From Microvirga flocculans ATCC BAA-817 (GTDB lineage Bacteria > Pseudomonadota > Alphaproteobacteria > Rhizobiales > Beijerinckiaceae): 64,000 bases of DNA. The stretch spans positions 372,001-436,000 of the forward strand of contig NZ_JAEA01000001.1 in NCBI RefSeq assembly GCF_000518665.1. Reading direction: 5' to 3'. Made by a program: the position numbers and the translations under genes. The notes beneath the pieces are model-generated. The model was given only the letters and a program-made list of their open reading frames with translations, did no database searches and was not told the DNA's origin. Below are positions 17,658-27,595 of this stretch, piece by piece. Positions within the stretch are counted from its first letter, which is position 1. Every line of letters starts with the position of its first letter.

Positions 17658-18734
17658 ATGGCAGGGGTAACGCTCGATACCGTCAGGAAGATCTATGCGG
17701 GAAACGTGGAAGCGGTGAAGGGCGTATCGCTCGCCATCGATGACGGTTCGTTCTGCGTGCTGGTCGGGCCTTCGGGCTGTGGAAAGTCGACGCTTCTGCG
17801 CATGATCGCCGGGCTCGAGACGATTTCCGACGGCAGCGTGAAGATCGGCGATCGCGTCGTGAACCAGATCGAGCCCGCCGACCGCGATATCGCCATGGTG
17901 TTCCAAAACTATGCGCTCTATCCGCACATGACCGTCTACGACAACATGGCCTATGGCCTGCGCAACCGCGGCACGCCCAAGGACGAGATCGAGAAGCGCG
18001 TGAAGGAAGCCGCCCGCATCCTCGCCATCGAGCCCTTCCTCGCCCGCAAGCCGCGACAGCTCTCCGGCGGCCAGCGCCAGCGCGTGGCCATGGGCCGCGC
18101 CATCGTGCGCAAGCCTCAGGTCTTCCTCTTCGACGAGCCGCTCTCCAACCTGGACGCCAAGCTGCGCGTGCAGATGCGCGTCGAGATCAAGCGCCTCCAG
18201 AAGGCCCTCGGCGTGACCTCGATCTACGTGACCCACGATCAGGTCGAGGCGATGACGCTCTCCGACAAGCTCGTTGTGATGTCCGGCGGCCAGATCGAGC
18301 AGGTGGGCAGCCCGGCCGAGGTTTATCGCCGCCCCGAAACCCGCTTCGTCGCCACCTTCATCGGCTCCCCACCCATGAACATCCTGCCGGGTACGGTGGA
18401 AGGTCCCGGTCGCGTCTCGGTGGGCGGCCAGTCCATCGCCGTCACCGACATACGTGAGGGGCTTACTCCCGGCACCGCCGTCGAGGTGGGCCTGCGCCCC
18501 GAGGACGTGCAGGCGGGCGCCGCAGGCGCCAGCTCGCTCGCCATGGATGTGGATTTCGTCGAGGAGCTCGGCGCGACGCAGCTCTTCCACGGCAAGGTTG
18601 CCGGCGCCGATTTCGTCGTGCAGGCCTCCACCGGCCAGATCGCGGCGGATATCCGCAAGCTGACCCTCTCCGTCGACCCGGCCAACGTCCATCTCTTCGA
18701 CCCGCAGACCACGAAGCGCCTCGGCCGGGTCTGA
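17658..18734 (+). CDS. ugpC: Glycerol-3-phosphate ABC transporter ATPase
   Basis: A 358-residue MalK-like ATPase. Walker A is GPSGCGKST, the signature [15 protein letters not shown], and Walker [18 protein letters not shown]-terminal regulatory TOBE-type domain (about residues 235-358) includes [11 protein letters not shown]. It powers uptake by UgpBAE. The ATG at 17658 follows AAGGAA and gives the family length; an upstream frame would add ten residues. It is the last gene before a strong terminator. Confidence 0.94.
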   Translation: MAGVTLDTVRKIYAGNVEAVKGVSLAIDDGSFCVLVGPSGCGKSTLLRMIAGLETISDGSVKIGDRVVNQIEPADRDIAMVFQNYALYPHMTVYDNMAYGLRNRGTPKDEIEKRVKEAARILAIEPFLARKPRQLSGGQRQRVAMGRAIVRKPQVFLFDEPLSNLDAKLRVQMRVEIKRLQKALGVTSIYVTHDQVEAMTLSDKLVVMSGGQIEQVGSPAEVYRRPETRFVATFIGSPPMNILPGTVEGPGRVSVGGQSIAVTDIREGLTPGTAVEVGLRPEDVQAGAAGASSLAMDVDFVEELGATQLFHGKVAGADFVVQASTGQIAADIRKLTLSVDPANVHLFDPQTTKRLGRV

Positions 18735-18768
18735 TTGTCTGCAGCCGGATTCTATATCGTGGCATTCG

Positions 18769-18790
18769 GGCCCCGGGCTTGCCCGGGGCC
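18769..18790 (+). terminator. Terminator after ugpC
   Basis: A perfect 10-base stem, GGCCCCGGGC with GCCCGGGGCC, around TT, followed by TTTCCGTTTC. It closes the ugpBAEC operon. Confidence 0.8.
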
Positions 18791-18896
18791 TTTCCGTTTC
18801 GTGAAGGGAAAGCTCCGCCGTTCCGGCGGGCTTTCTCCAGGCAGCGGTTGCACCCATCCCGAAGCCTCGGTATCGGTTGTCCGAACATGAGGAAGA

Positions 18897-20531
18897 ATGA
18901 TGACGGTCAAGCTCGACGGAGCAACGCTCAGGATTGAGGATGTGGTGCGCGTGGCGCGCCCGGATGCGACGGGACGTTTCGCAGAAGCGGTTCTGGCTCC
19001 GGAGGCCCGCGAGCGGATCGCGGCGACACGGGATTACATCGACCGCACCTGGATGCATGACGATGCGCCGCTCATGTATGCCTTCAACACGGGCGTCGGG
19101 CTGTTCAAGGATCAGCGCGTGCTGATCGCCGACATGGCGGACTATCAGCGAAACACTGTCTACGCGCATGCCACAGGCGTCGGCGAGCCTTTCGCGGAGG
19201 ATGTGACGCGCGCCATGATGCTTCTGCGCGCCAACGCCTTCGCATCGAATTATTCCGGGCCGCGCGTGGAGCTGGTCGAGCGCCTGCTCGCCTTCCTCAA
19301 TGCGGGCCTGCATCCGGTCATCCCGCAGAAAGGCTCCGTGGGCGCCTCCGGCGACCTTGCGCCCCTGGCGCACATGGCGGGCGCCGTCTGCGGCTTCGAG
19401 GAAGCGCTGATGGTCTATCGAGGCCGCCTCATGCCTGCCCGCGAGGCGATTGCGGCAGCAGGCTTCGAGCCCGATTTCGAGCTCGGTGCGAAGGATGCCT
19501 CCGCCCTCATCAACGGCTCCACCACATCGCTCGCACTGGCGGCTCTCGCGACCCACGATGCGCGCCGTCTGCTCAAGCAGGCCGACATCGCCATGTGCCT
19601 GTCGCTGGAGGCCATGCGCGGCGAGCTTGCGGCTTTCGATCCGCGTGTACACCGGGCCCGCCCGCATCCGGGCCAGGCCCGCGTGGCGCGCAATCTGCTT
19701 CGCATTCTCGACGGATCGAAGCGCTGCTCGCAAGAAGCCCGCGAAATCGCCTTTCCCGACGAACGGCGCCAACCGGGCACGCCTGCATCCCCGCGCGTGC
19801 AGGACGTGTATTCCCTGCGCTGCACGCCGCAGGTTCATGGGCCTGCCGCCGAGGCGATCGAGTATGTGGAGCGCATCGTCGGCACGGAGATGAATTCCGC
19901 CACCGACAACCCGCTGATCTTCGACGATGGCCAGGGCGGCTACGTGTCGATCTCAGGCGGCCATTTCCACGGCCAGTACCTGGCGCAGGCAATGGACGTC
20001 CTGGGCATCGCCATGGCCGATCTCGGCGCGATCTCCGAGCGCCGCCTCGCGCGCCTCATCGACCCCACCATGTCCTACGGCCTGCCGCGCAACCTGCTCG
20101 CAGGCAAGCGCGGCCTCAACACGGGCTATGCCACGGTGCAATGCTCCATGTCCGCGCTGGTCATGGAAAATCGCGGTCTCGCGACGCCGGGCTCCGTCGA
20201 TTCCATTCCGAGCAAGTCGAACGCGGAAGATCATGTCTCCAACTCCACCTGGTGCGGGCGCAAGGCACGCGTCATCGTGGAGAACGTGGAGCAGATCGTG
20301 GCCGGAGAGCTGCTCATGGCGGCGCAGGCGCTCACGCTCGTGGAGCCGCTTGCCAAGGATGCGCCGCTGGGCAAGGGCTCGCGTGCGGCGATGGAAGCGA
20401 TCCGCGCGGTCATACCGCCGGCGCTCGACGGCGATCGCTGGTATGCCACCGAGATGCGCCAGGCGCTCGATCTGGTGCGTTCCGGCGCCGTGATCGCCGC
20501 GGTCGAGAGCGCGGTCGGCGAACTCGAGTAA
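18897..20531 (+). CDS. MIO-type aromatic amino acid / histidine ammonia-lyase
   Basis: A 544-residue protein of the HAL/PAL/TAL family. The Ala-Ser-Gly triad that cyclises to the MIO cofactor is residues 150-152 in KGSVGASGDLAPLAHMAG. RPHPGQARVARNL and YSLRCTPQVHG are also conserved active-site segments. The selectivity loop reads Y-A-H-A-T-G at about residues 89-94, keeping the histidine of HAL but with alanine in place of its usual serine, and SNAEDHV replaces the usual NQEDHVS segment. It is a stand-alone gene with no other hut genes nearby, so histidine as substrate is not assured. A second ATG at 18900 is better spaced from GAGG. Confidence 0.85.
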   Translation: MMTVKLDGATLRIEDVVRVARPDATGRFAEAVLAPEARERIAATRDYIDRTWMHDDAPLMYAFNTGVGLFKDQRVLIADMADYQRNTVYAHATGVGEPFAEDVTRAMMLLRANAFASNYSGPRVELVERLLAFLNAGLHPVIPQKGSVGASGDLAPLAHMAGAVCGFEEALMVYRGRLMPAREAIAAAGFEPDFELGAKDASALINGSTTSLALAALATHDARRLLKQADIAMCLSLEAMRGELAAFDPRVHRARPHPGQARVARNLLRILDGSKRCSQEAREIAFPDERRQPGTPASPRVQDVYSLRCTPQVHGPAAEAIEYVERIVGTEMNSATDNPLIFDDGQGGYVSISGGHFHGQYLAQAMDVLGIAMADLGAISERRLARLIDPTMSYGLPRNLLAGKRGLNTGYATVQCSMSALVMENRGLATPGSVDSIPSKSNAEDHVSNSTWCGRKARVIVENVEQIVAGELLMAAQALTLVEPLAKDAPLGKGSRAAMEAIRAVIPPALDGDRWYATEMRQALDLVRSGAVIAAVESAVGELE

Positions 20532-20535
20532 GCGA

Positions 20536-20559
20536 AAGGGCCGGCTTTGCCCGGCCCTT
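20536..20559. terminator. Terminator between the ammonia-lyase gene and the small secreted protein gene
   Basis: AAGGGCCGG (20536-20544) pairs with CCGGCCCTT (20551-20559) around a 6-base loop. It lies between convergent genes and can serve both. Confidence 0.7.
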
Positions 20560-20579
20560 GGATCGACGCGCTGAGCCGG

Positions 20580-20882
20580 TCAGCGGCAGCGGCGTACGTC
20601 GCGCACGACGAAACTGCCGTTCGGACGGTAGACGCGCTCCCGGACCCAGCGGCAGCGATTCTCGTAGCGCTGCCATGCGGGAACGCCGCAACGGCGCACG
20701 GTGCGATAGACGACACGGCCGTCCGCGCGTACGGTGCGCACGCGCCGCGTCACGCAGGCGACGCTGTCCACGAGCGAGGGGCCTTGAATACGTTCGGGGC
20801 TGAAACGGGCTTCTGCTTGCGGAACTGCGAGGAATCCTGTGCCGAGAGCAAGGGCGAAAGCGGGGAGAATGATGGCTCGCAT
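20580..20882 (-). CDS. Small secreted basic protein of unknown function
   Basis: A 100-residue protein. Residues 1-25 form a clear signal peptide (MRAIILPAFALALGTGFLAV, then an Ala-rich cleavage region). The mature part is arginine-rich and has four cysteines, suggesting two disulfides in the periplasm; V-R-x-V-x-R patterns recur. AAGGAA lies upstream of the ATG at 20882. It stands alone between a terminator and a divergent GNAT gene. I do not recognise a family; short Cys/Arg-rich secreted proteins of this type are common in Hyphomicrobiales. Confidence 0.7.
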   Translation of the reverse strand: MRAIILPAFALALGTGFLAVPQAEARFSPERIQGPSLVDSVACVTRRVRTVRADGRVVYRTVRRCGVPAWQRYENRCRWVRERVYRPNGSFVVRDVRRCR

Positions 20883-20959
20883 CGTCCATTCCTTATGATT
20901 GAAGAGGCTGACGATAACGGCAGGTCTATGTCATGGTTCCTGAAACTGGAATAAAAGCC

Positions 20960-21472
20960 ATGTCACGCATTCTCATTCGTCCCGTTCATGCCTCGGATGC
21001 CGCAGAACTGGTGGCGGCGAACCTCGCAAGCATCGCGCTCCATGAGCCATGGGTTTCCCCGTGCCGGGATCATGCGAGCTTTCTCGGCTATCTCACGCGC
21101 TGCGACGGCGAGCGCGCCGTGGGCTTCATTGTCCGGGAGCGGGAGAGTGGACGGATCGCCGGCGTCGTCAACCTGAGCGAGATCGTGCGCGGGGGCTTCC
21201 AGAGTGCCTATATGGGTTATTACGGCATGGCAGGCATGAGCGGGCGCGGCCTCATGCGAGAGGCGGTGAGCCTCGTACTCGCGCAGGCCTTCGGCGATCT
21301 CGGCCTGCATCGCGTGGAAGCAAATATCCAGCCCGGCAACGAGCCTTCCCGCAAACTCGCCCAGCGGCTCGGCTTTCGCTTAGAGGGCTATTCACCCCGC
21401 TACCTGAAGATCAACGGCCAATGGCGCGATCACGAGCGCTGGGCCATGCTCGCGGACGAATGGCAAGGCTGA
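20960..21472 (+). CDS. GNAT-family N-acetyltransferase (RimJ/RimL-like)
   Basis: A 170-residue acetyltransferase. GMSGRGLMREAVSLVLAQAF covers the acetyl-CoA pyrophosphate-binding loop and helix, and NEPSRKLAQRLGFRLEGY is the typical C-terminal motif of RimJ/RimL-like enzymes, which acetylate N-terminal amino groups of ribosomal proteins or small amines. The ATG at 20960 begins MSRILIRPV, the usual first strand; the upstream GTG-frame extension lacks support. The substrate is not predictable. Confidence 0.85.
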   Translation: MSRILIRPVHASDAAELVAANLASIALHEPWVSPCRDHASFLGYLTRCDGERAVGFIVRERESGRIAGVVNLSEIVRGGFQSAYMGYYGMAGMSGRGLMREAVSLVLAQAFGDLGLHRVEANIQPGNEPSRKLAQRLGFRLEGYSPRYLKINGQWRDHERWAMLADEWQG

Positions 21473-21485
21473 CGCGGCAGAAATT

Positions 21486-22724
21486 CTACCCTGCAACCCG
21501 CTTGACGGTCTCGATCAGCACGCGGGCCGCCACGTCCGCATCCTCGACCGTGATCGACTCTGCCGGGTTGTGGCTGATGCCGCCCTTGCAGCGCACGAAG
21601 AGCATGGCCGAGGGACAGAGGGTCGCCATGGCGACCGCATCGTGACCGGCGCCGGAGGGCAGGTGAAGCGGCTCGATCCCGAGGCCTTTCACAGCGTTCT
21701 CCAGATGCCCGATCAGCCCCTTGTCCATGGGGGTTGCGGGCGAGTCCATGAAGGGTTCGATGGTGAAAGCGACACCGCGCCTCTGGGCCGCAGCCCGGCA
21801 CTCCGTCACGATGTCGTGCACCATGGCCTGCCGCACCGCATCGTCCGGCGAGCGGGCGTCGAGGGTGAAATCGACCCGTGCGGGGATCACGTTGATCGCT
21901 CCCGGCTGCACCTGCGCCACGCCCACGGTCGCTACCGTGTCTGCGCGGAGGGAGCCTGCGCGCTCCACGATGCCGATCATCTCCGCCACCGCTGCGAGCG
22001 CATCGCGGCGCATGGTCATCGGCACCGTGCCGGCATGGCCTGCCTCGCCGACCACATGGGCACGGGCACGGGTAATGCCGTTGATGGCCGAGACGATTCC
22101 CACCGGCAGTTCCCTGGCCTCGAGCAGGGGGCCCTGCTCGATATGGACTTCGAGATAACCCCGATAGCGGCCCGGGTCGCGGGCAAGCGCCGCAATGCCG
22201 TTCGGATCGCCACCGAAGCCGATCAGGGCATCGCGCAGTGCGATCCCGTCCTGATCGCGGCCATCGAGCCAGGCCGGGTCGTAGCGGCCGGCAAGGGCGT
22301 AGGACGTGGACAGATTGGTCGGGAAGCGGACGTTCTCCTCGTCTCCGAAAGCCACGATCTCGATGGGACAGGCGGGCACGATGCCCTGCTCCTTGAGCGC
22401 CTCGGCGGCGACGATGCCGAGCACGACCCCGAGATTGCCATCGTACCGGCCCGCATCGACCACCGAATCGATGTGGGAGCCGATGAGAAGGGCAGGAGCC
22501 TCGGGATTCCTGCCTTCGATGCGCCCGACGACGGAGCCGAGAGCGTCGATGTGAGCGGCAAGACCGGCATCCCGCATGAAGCCCAGGGTCGTATCCGCAG
22601 CGGCCCTGTGCGCGGGAGAGAGATACAGGCGCGTGATGCGCCCGAATTCATCGCTGTGCGCGGCGAGAGCCTCGATCATCGCCATAACGCGATGGCCGAG
22701 GGTGAGGTCGGAAAGGTTCGTCAT
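21486..22724 (-). CDS. M20 Zn-dependent amidohydrolase (allantoate / N-carbamoyl-amino-acid hydrolase type)
   Basis: A 412-residue member of the hydantoinase/carbamoylase branch of M20. Metal-ligand motifs in order: GSHIDSVVDAGRYDGNLGV (His, Asp), FGDEENVRF (Glu pair), YLEVHIEQGPLLE (His) and PSGAGHDAVAMA (His). Members remove the carbamoyl or ureido group from N-carbamoyl amino acids, allantoate or ureidoglycolate. No purine or hydantoin genes flank it, so the substrate is open. It converges on the GNAT gene with a 13-base gap. Confidence 0.87.
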   Translation of the reverse strand: MTNLSDLTLGHRVMAMIEALAAHSDEFGRITRLYLSPAHRAAADTTLGFMRDAGLAAHIDALGSVVGRIEGRNPEAPALLIGSHIDSVVDAGRYDGNLGVVLGIVAAEALKEQGIVPACPIEIVAFGDEENVRFPTNLSTSYALAGRYDPAWLDGRDQDGIALRDALIGFGGDPNGIAALARDPGRYRGYLEVHIEQGPLLEARELPVGIVSAINGITRARAHVVGEAGHAGTVPMTMRRDALAAVAEMIGIVERAGSLRADTVATVGVAQVQPGAINVIPARVDFTLDARSPDDAVRQAMVHDIVTECRAAAQRRGVAFTIEPFMDSPATPMDKGLIGHLENAVKGLGIEPLHLPSGAGHDAVAMATLCPSAMLFVRCKGGISHNPAESITVEDADVAARVLIETVKRVAG

Positions 22725-22804
22725 GATGCGAGAGTTTCAGGAACCGGGCGGCTTCGCAAGGGGAAGCACGCCCGAGGCCCGAAACGAGGTAAACCCGAGC
22801 CTCG

Positions 22805-23923
<1,119 letters not shown>

Positions 23924-24238
23924 TCAGTTCCCGGTGGGGGCGAGGGTGACCTCCAGGCCGTCGAGTTCGGGGGTCCAGATGATCTGGCAGGACAGGCGGG
24001 AATTGGGCCAGCTGACCACCGTGTCCAGCTGGTTCTCCTCCTCCTCGGTCGGAGGATGGAGCTTGTCCAGCCATTTGTCGTCCACGAAGACATGACAGGT
24101 AGCGCATTCGCAGGCGCCGCCGCACAGGCCCTCGATGGGCAGCCCCCAGTCCCGGATGATCTCCATGACCCGCCAGCCCTCGAGGGCTTCGAGAGTGTGG
24201 CGCTGGCCGTTACGGTCGGTCACATGGATCACGCCCAT
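23924..24238 (-). CDS. [2Fe-2S] ferredoxin, adrenodoxin type
   Basis: A 104-residue ferredoxin. The cluster ligands are C39, C45, C48 and C84 (C-x5-C-x2-C then a distant C), the adrenodoxin/putidaredoxin pattern; an extra C43 lies inside the loop. MGVIHVTDRNGQRHTLEA is the usual first strand pair. The ATG at 24238 gives the family length; 41 upstream codons are dismissed. It accepts electrons from the reductase encoded just downstream and passes them to an enzyme not visible here. Confidence 0.92.
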   Translation of the reverse strand: MGVIHVTDRNGQRHTLEALEGWRVMEIIRDWGLPIEGLCGGACECATCHVFVDDKWLDKLHPPTEEEENQLDTVVSWPNSRLSCQIIWTPELDGLEVTLAPTGN

Positions 24239-24375
24239 GGATAAGGGTTTCCTCAAGGTCGGGATGAGAAGCGGGTGGGGCCGCGAGCCCCGACTGCATA
24301 TCGGGCCTGGAGCCGCCCCGTCAATCGTAGCCGGCCGTTCCGGCGCTCCGTTTAGGGGCATCCCGGCATAAAAAA

Positions 24376-24395
24376 GGACCGCCTTTCGGCGGTCC
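24376..24395 (-). terminator. Intrinsic terminator of the KGG-repeat gene
   Basis: GGACCGCC (24376-24383) and GGCGGTCC (24388-24395) form a perfect 8-base stem with a 4-base loop. On the minus strand it is followed by CCTTTTTTAT, a textbook rho-independent tail, about 27 bases after the KGG gene. Confidence 0.85.
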
Positions 24396-24421
24396 TCCTT
24401 AGGGAATGAGAGTGCTCCGTG

Positions 24422-24607
24422 CTAGCGGCCGCGGCCACCGCCGTGGGAGTGTTCGCCACCCTTGCGCCCGGCCTCGGACGCCTTCTCAGGGGTGTTCTTT
24501 AAGCTGCCGCCGCCGGCCTCGCCGCCCTTCTTCGCGATTTCGCGCTGCTTGCTCTCGTCCATGGAAGAAAAGCCGCGGTTGGAGCCGCCAGATTTATTCT
24601 GAGCCAT
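24422..24607 (-). CDS. KGG-repeat stress-associated small protein
   Basis: A 61-residue very hydrophilic protein with two KGG units: REIAKKGGEAGGG and SEAGRKGGEHSHGGG. The pattern K-G-G-E/K is that of the GsiB/YciG/ConA-type KGG family, small disordered proteins linked to stress or desiccation. AAGGAG precedes two consecutive ATGs (24610 and 24607); the second has the better spacing and gives MAQNKSGGSNRGF. It has its own terminator. The exact molecular role is unknown. Confidence 0.8.
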   Translation of the reverse strand: MAQNKSGGSNRGFSSMDESKQREIAKKGGEAGGGSLKNTPEKASEAGRKGGEHSHGGGRGR

Positions 24608-24610
24608 CAT

Positions 24611-24926
24611 CAATCTCCTTTTTGCTGGCCTAGACGGCGAGTTAACGAGCAAGTCAGGAAGGTGTTCGGTTTGGTTTATCGTTTTTCAAGAAGATCTATC
24701 TTTGACCGAGGAAAACAAAATTATCCAACCTGTGCAGGTCATCATATGTTAAATTTCAATAGGACAATTTCATATGTTTCTATTTCATTCAAGAATATTT
24801 GGTCGTGATTATGGAAGATAGGCCCGTATCTTATGACTAAACTTGCAAGGATGCGGCATATCGCCGATCTGGAAACGGCAAAGTCTGTCGCGTAAATGTA
24901 GGGCCTGCCTTCGGCTGAATGAATAT
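24611..24926. other. A+T-rich gene-poor stretch at the edge of the sulfatase region
   Basis: About 24,650-24,840 is visibly richer in A+T than its surroundings (runs such as AATTTCAATAGGAC and TCAAGAATATTTGG). It holds no supported gene, only short frames without ribosome-binding sites. Just downstream begins a sulfatase remnant, so this is probably one boundary of an acquired segment. No integrase, tRNA or attachment repeat was seen. Confidence 0.5.
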
Positions 24927-25267
24927 CCTCGTGAGCGGGCCGGTATCCTCGATCTTCTGTCTGCCGACCTGGCCCCATCGCGGTTCTTCCGCTGGATCGT
25001 CCTCATCCTGCGCCCAGGAATGGATCACGCCCCTTGGACCCGTCATCTTGCGGAAGGTGGGGAAGTCCTTATCGGAGGTTTAGTCCGACCTCTCCGGCTC
25101 CTCTTTGGCATTGAGGTGGTAGAGGTTCCCGAAGAACTCGTCGAAACCATGCATCGTCGGCAGATGGCTGTTGAGGTCGCCGAGATGGTTTTTGCCGAAT
25201 TGCCCCGTCGCATATCCCTGGTTCTTGAGAAGTGCGGCGATGGTGACGATCTTGTCCGACATGCCGA
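24927..25267 (-). pseudogene. Arylsulfatase remnant (internal fragment with a nonsense codon)
   Basis: The minus strand encodes an internal sulfatase piece matching about residues 88-182 of the intact enzyme at 25916-27424: [40 protein letters not shown], then EEPERSD followed by a TAA (25082-25080), then in the same frame [20 protein letters not shown] and [10 protein letters not shown]. The TAA occupies the place of Y144 of the intact copy. The active-site cysteine region and the C-terminal two thirds are missing. Differences, including a longer acidic loop after HSW, show that it came from a diverged paralogue rather than a recent duplicate. The upstream break falls right at the stop codon of the DUF202 gene. 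Confidence 0.8.
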
Positions 25268-25269
25268 CC

Positions 25270-25731
25270 TCAACCGAACGGCCCGATCTGGAAGGTCATG
25301 CTCACGATGGCGCCGATCCCGATGAGAAGCAGGATCACGGCGGTGATGAGCGTGAACGAAGGGGGGAATCGGCTTTCGCCGTAGATCAGTCGAGCGGCCC
25401 TCATCTCCTTGCGCTGCGCGCGCAGGCCAAGCATGAACTGGCTGTGAAAGACGATGCCGCCGATCAGCATCACGATGCCGAGCATCACCAGCGTCATGCC
25501 GAAGTTCCGTGCGGAGCCGACGTGAGTCATCGTGCCGGCCTCGCGCAGCTTCTGGAAGAACTGAAAGATCGAGAAACCGAAGCCGATGAGAGACAGCGAC
25601 GTACGGATCACCGCCATCAGAGTTCGGTCGGCGCTCATGCGGGTGCGCTGGAACGACATGCCGGTCCGGCGCGCGGACAACTCGACGGACATGTCATCGC
25701 TGATAGGACGTTTCGGGTTGGAATCGGCCAT
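25270..25731 (-). CDS. DUF202 family membrane protein
   Basis: A 153-residue protein with a hydrophilic N-terminus, the conserved stretch [20 protein letters not shown], and three transmembrane segments (about residues 42-62, 78-98 and 125-148). R-T-x-x-A-x-x-R-T followed by helices is typical of DUF202 (YidH-like) proteins. Function is unknown in the family. GAGGAT lies before the ATG at 25731. Its 3' end abuts the broken sulfatase, so the last few residues may have been altered at the junction. Confidence 0.75.
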   Translation of the reverse strand: MADSNPKRPISDDMSVELSARRTGMSFQRTRMSADRTLMAVIRTSLSLIGFGFSIFQFFQKLREAGTMTHVGSARNFGMTLVMLGIVMLIGGIVFHSQFMLGLRAQRKEMRAARLIYGESRFPPSFTLITAVILLLIGIGAIVSMTFQIGPFG

Positions 25732-25915
25732 CGTCAGAATCATCCTCGTTCGGCAGGATGGCTGCATCGGGACCATGCCCAACACGGGACGGCATGGAAC
25801 CTGCCTCAGCTCGGGGCGGCGGACGGAGGTCCATCCGCCGCGCTGTCGCCGTCTTTGTCTGCTGCCCTTTCCGGTCAGCCTCTCTTGCAAACTGCTCCAG
25901 CAGGACTTGGAAAGC

Positions 25916-27424
25916 TCAGTGGTGCCCGCCTCCTGCAGTCTCCATAATCTTTTCCATCACCTGATCGATGCCGAAGCTCGCTGCTTTCTGCCGTGGTGGG
26001 AATTCTCTGAACGTTGCGAGAAACTCCGCGACGCCTGCCTGTGCGGGGACGAGCATGAAGGCGTGGTCCAGGAGCCAGTCATAATAAGTATTGGAGGTGA
26101 TGTCCGCGCGTTCATAGGGGTCGGTGCGCAAATTGAATATTTTGGGAACGCGCAGCGTTATCATCGGCTCGGCCCAGACTTGGAGCGTGCCGCGAGCCCG
26201 CTGCTCCATGAAGGCGAATTTCCAGTTATCGAAGCGAAGGCAGGCGAGATCACCATCATCCGTGAAGTAGAAGAATCCCTTCCGCTCGTGTTGTTTGGCC
26301 TTTCCGGTGAGGTAAGGCATAAGGCTGAAGCCATCGATGTGAACCTTGAACGTCTTGCCGTTCGCCTCGTAGCCGCCCTTCTTAAGCTTCTCCTTAACGT
26401 CCGGATCGCCAGCCGCTTCGACGATGGTCGGCAACCAGTCGAGATGACTGACGATCTCGTTGCAGACTGTCCTGGGCTTTATCACCCCTGGCCAGCGCAC
26501 CAGGCATGGTACGCGATATGCACCTTCCCACATCGAATTCTTCTCGTTGCGGAACGGCGTCATGGCCGCATCCGGCCACGAGTTGATGTGCGGACCGTTG
26601 TCGGTCGAGTACATGACCATCGTGTTGTCGGCGATACCGAGTTCATCGAGCAGGTCAAGCATCTTGCCGATGTGCTTATCGTGCTCAATCATGCAGTCGT
26701 GGTATTCGGACTGCCAACGTCCAGCTTGGCCACGAATGCGGTCCTCGATATGCGTTCGGAAGTGCATGTGCGTCGTGTTGAACCAGACGAAGAACGGCTT
26801 GTCGTCCTTGGCTGCCTTCCTGATGAAGTCCTGCGCGGCCTTGAGGAACTCGGTGTCGACGGTCTCCATCCGTTTCTTGGTCAGTGGGCCCGTATTTTCG
26901 ATCTTCTGTCCGCCCTTGCCATCCGACCAGCAGTGGAGCACACCGCGCGGGCCAAAGTTCTTCCTGAAGTTTGGAAAATCCTTTTCGCTCGGGTAGTCGG
27001 GAAGCTCCGGTTCCTCCTCTGCGTTGAGATGATAGAGATTGCCGAAGAACTCATCGAAGCCGTGCATCGTCGGCAGGTGCTCGTCACGGTCGCCGAAATG
27101 GTTTTTGCCGAATTGGCCGGTCGCGTATCCCAACGGCTTCAACAGCTCAGGAATGTTCGGGTCTTCGGCGCGCATGCCGAGTTCGGCGCCAGGCAGGCCG
27201 ACCTTGGTCAGGCCGGTGCGCAGTCCGCATTGCCCGGTGATGAAGGACGCGCGGCCTGCCGTGCAGCTCTGCTCGCCGTAGTAATCCGTGAAGAGCATGC
27301 CCTCTTCGCCGATGCGGTCGATGTTGGGCGTCCGATAGCCCATCATCCCTCTCGTAAAGATGCTCAGGTTCGATTGGCCGATATCGTCACCCCACAGGAT
27401 CAGGGAGTTCGGTTTCTTCGCCAT
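25916..27424 (-). CDS. Arylsulfatase (type I, formylglycine-dependent)
   Basis: A 502-residue sulfatase of the alkaline-phosphatase superfamily. C54 in EQSCTAGRASFITGQ is the C-x-A/P-x-R cysteine that is converted to formylglycine. Metal ligands are expected at D13-D14 (WGDDIG) and in STDNGPHINSW. No signal peptide is evident (MAKKPNSLILWGDD), suggesting a cytoplasmic enzyme, unlike many secreted arylsulfatases. GAGGAGG precedes the ATG at 27424. A formylglycine-generating enzyme gene lies about 700 bases upstream on the same strand, completing a sulfate-ester hydrolysis module. Substrate unknown. Confidence 0.92.
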   Translation of the reverse strand: MAKKPNSLILWGDDIGQSNLSIFTRGMMGYRTPNIDRIGEEGMLFTDYYGEQSCTAGRASFITGQCGLRTGLTKVGLPGAELGMRAEDPNIPELLKPLGYATGQFGKNHFGDRDEHLPTMHGFDEFFGNLYHLNAEEEPELPDYPSEKDFPNFRKNFGPRGVLHCWSDGKGGQKIENTGPLTKKRMETVDTEFLKAAQDFIRKAAKDDKPFFVWFNTTHMHFRTHIEDRIRGQAGRWQSEYHDCMIEHDKHIGKMLDLLDELGIADNTMVMYSTDNGPHINSWPDAAMTPFRNEKNSMWEGAYRVPCLVRWPGVIKPRTVCNEIVSHLDWLPTIVEAAGDPDVKEKLKKGGYEANGKTFKVHIDGFSLMPYLTGKAKQHERKGFFYFTDDGDLACLRFDNWKFAFMEQRARGTLQVWAEPMITLRVPKIFNLRTDPYERADITSNTYYDWLLDHAFMLVPAQAGVAEFLATFREFPPRQKAASFGIDQVMEKIMETAGGGHH

Positions 27425-27595
27425 GGCACGCCTCCTCTGCGTCAAGATGGCTGGACGAAACGCACAAGCGCATGGGCCGCCTGTCGCGCATCATGTCGGT
27501 GTCTCTCACACGTCCCTGCAATGCTGCGGCTCTCTGCGGTATCCCATGCGATGATGGACGAGCGGGGAGGCCGGGCAGCCGACATGATCTGCTCC

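Noticed and set aside
17319..19838. An 839-codon minus-strand frame across ugpC and the ammonia-lyase
   Set aside because: It spans two conserved plus-strand genes and their terminator and has no recognisable domain.
18897..20531. Naming the ammonia-lyase hutH
   Set aside because: The selectivity loop differs from histidine lyases and no hut genes are nearby.
24837..25262. Annotating the sulfatase pieces as two small genes of 60 and 69 residues
   Set aside because: They are one frame split by a TAA and align to adjacent internal parts of an arylsulfatase, so they are a single pseudogene.
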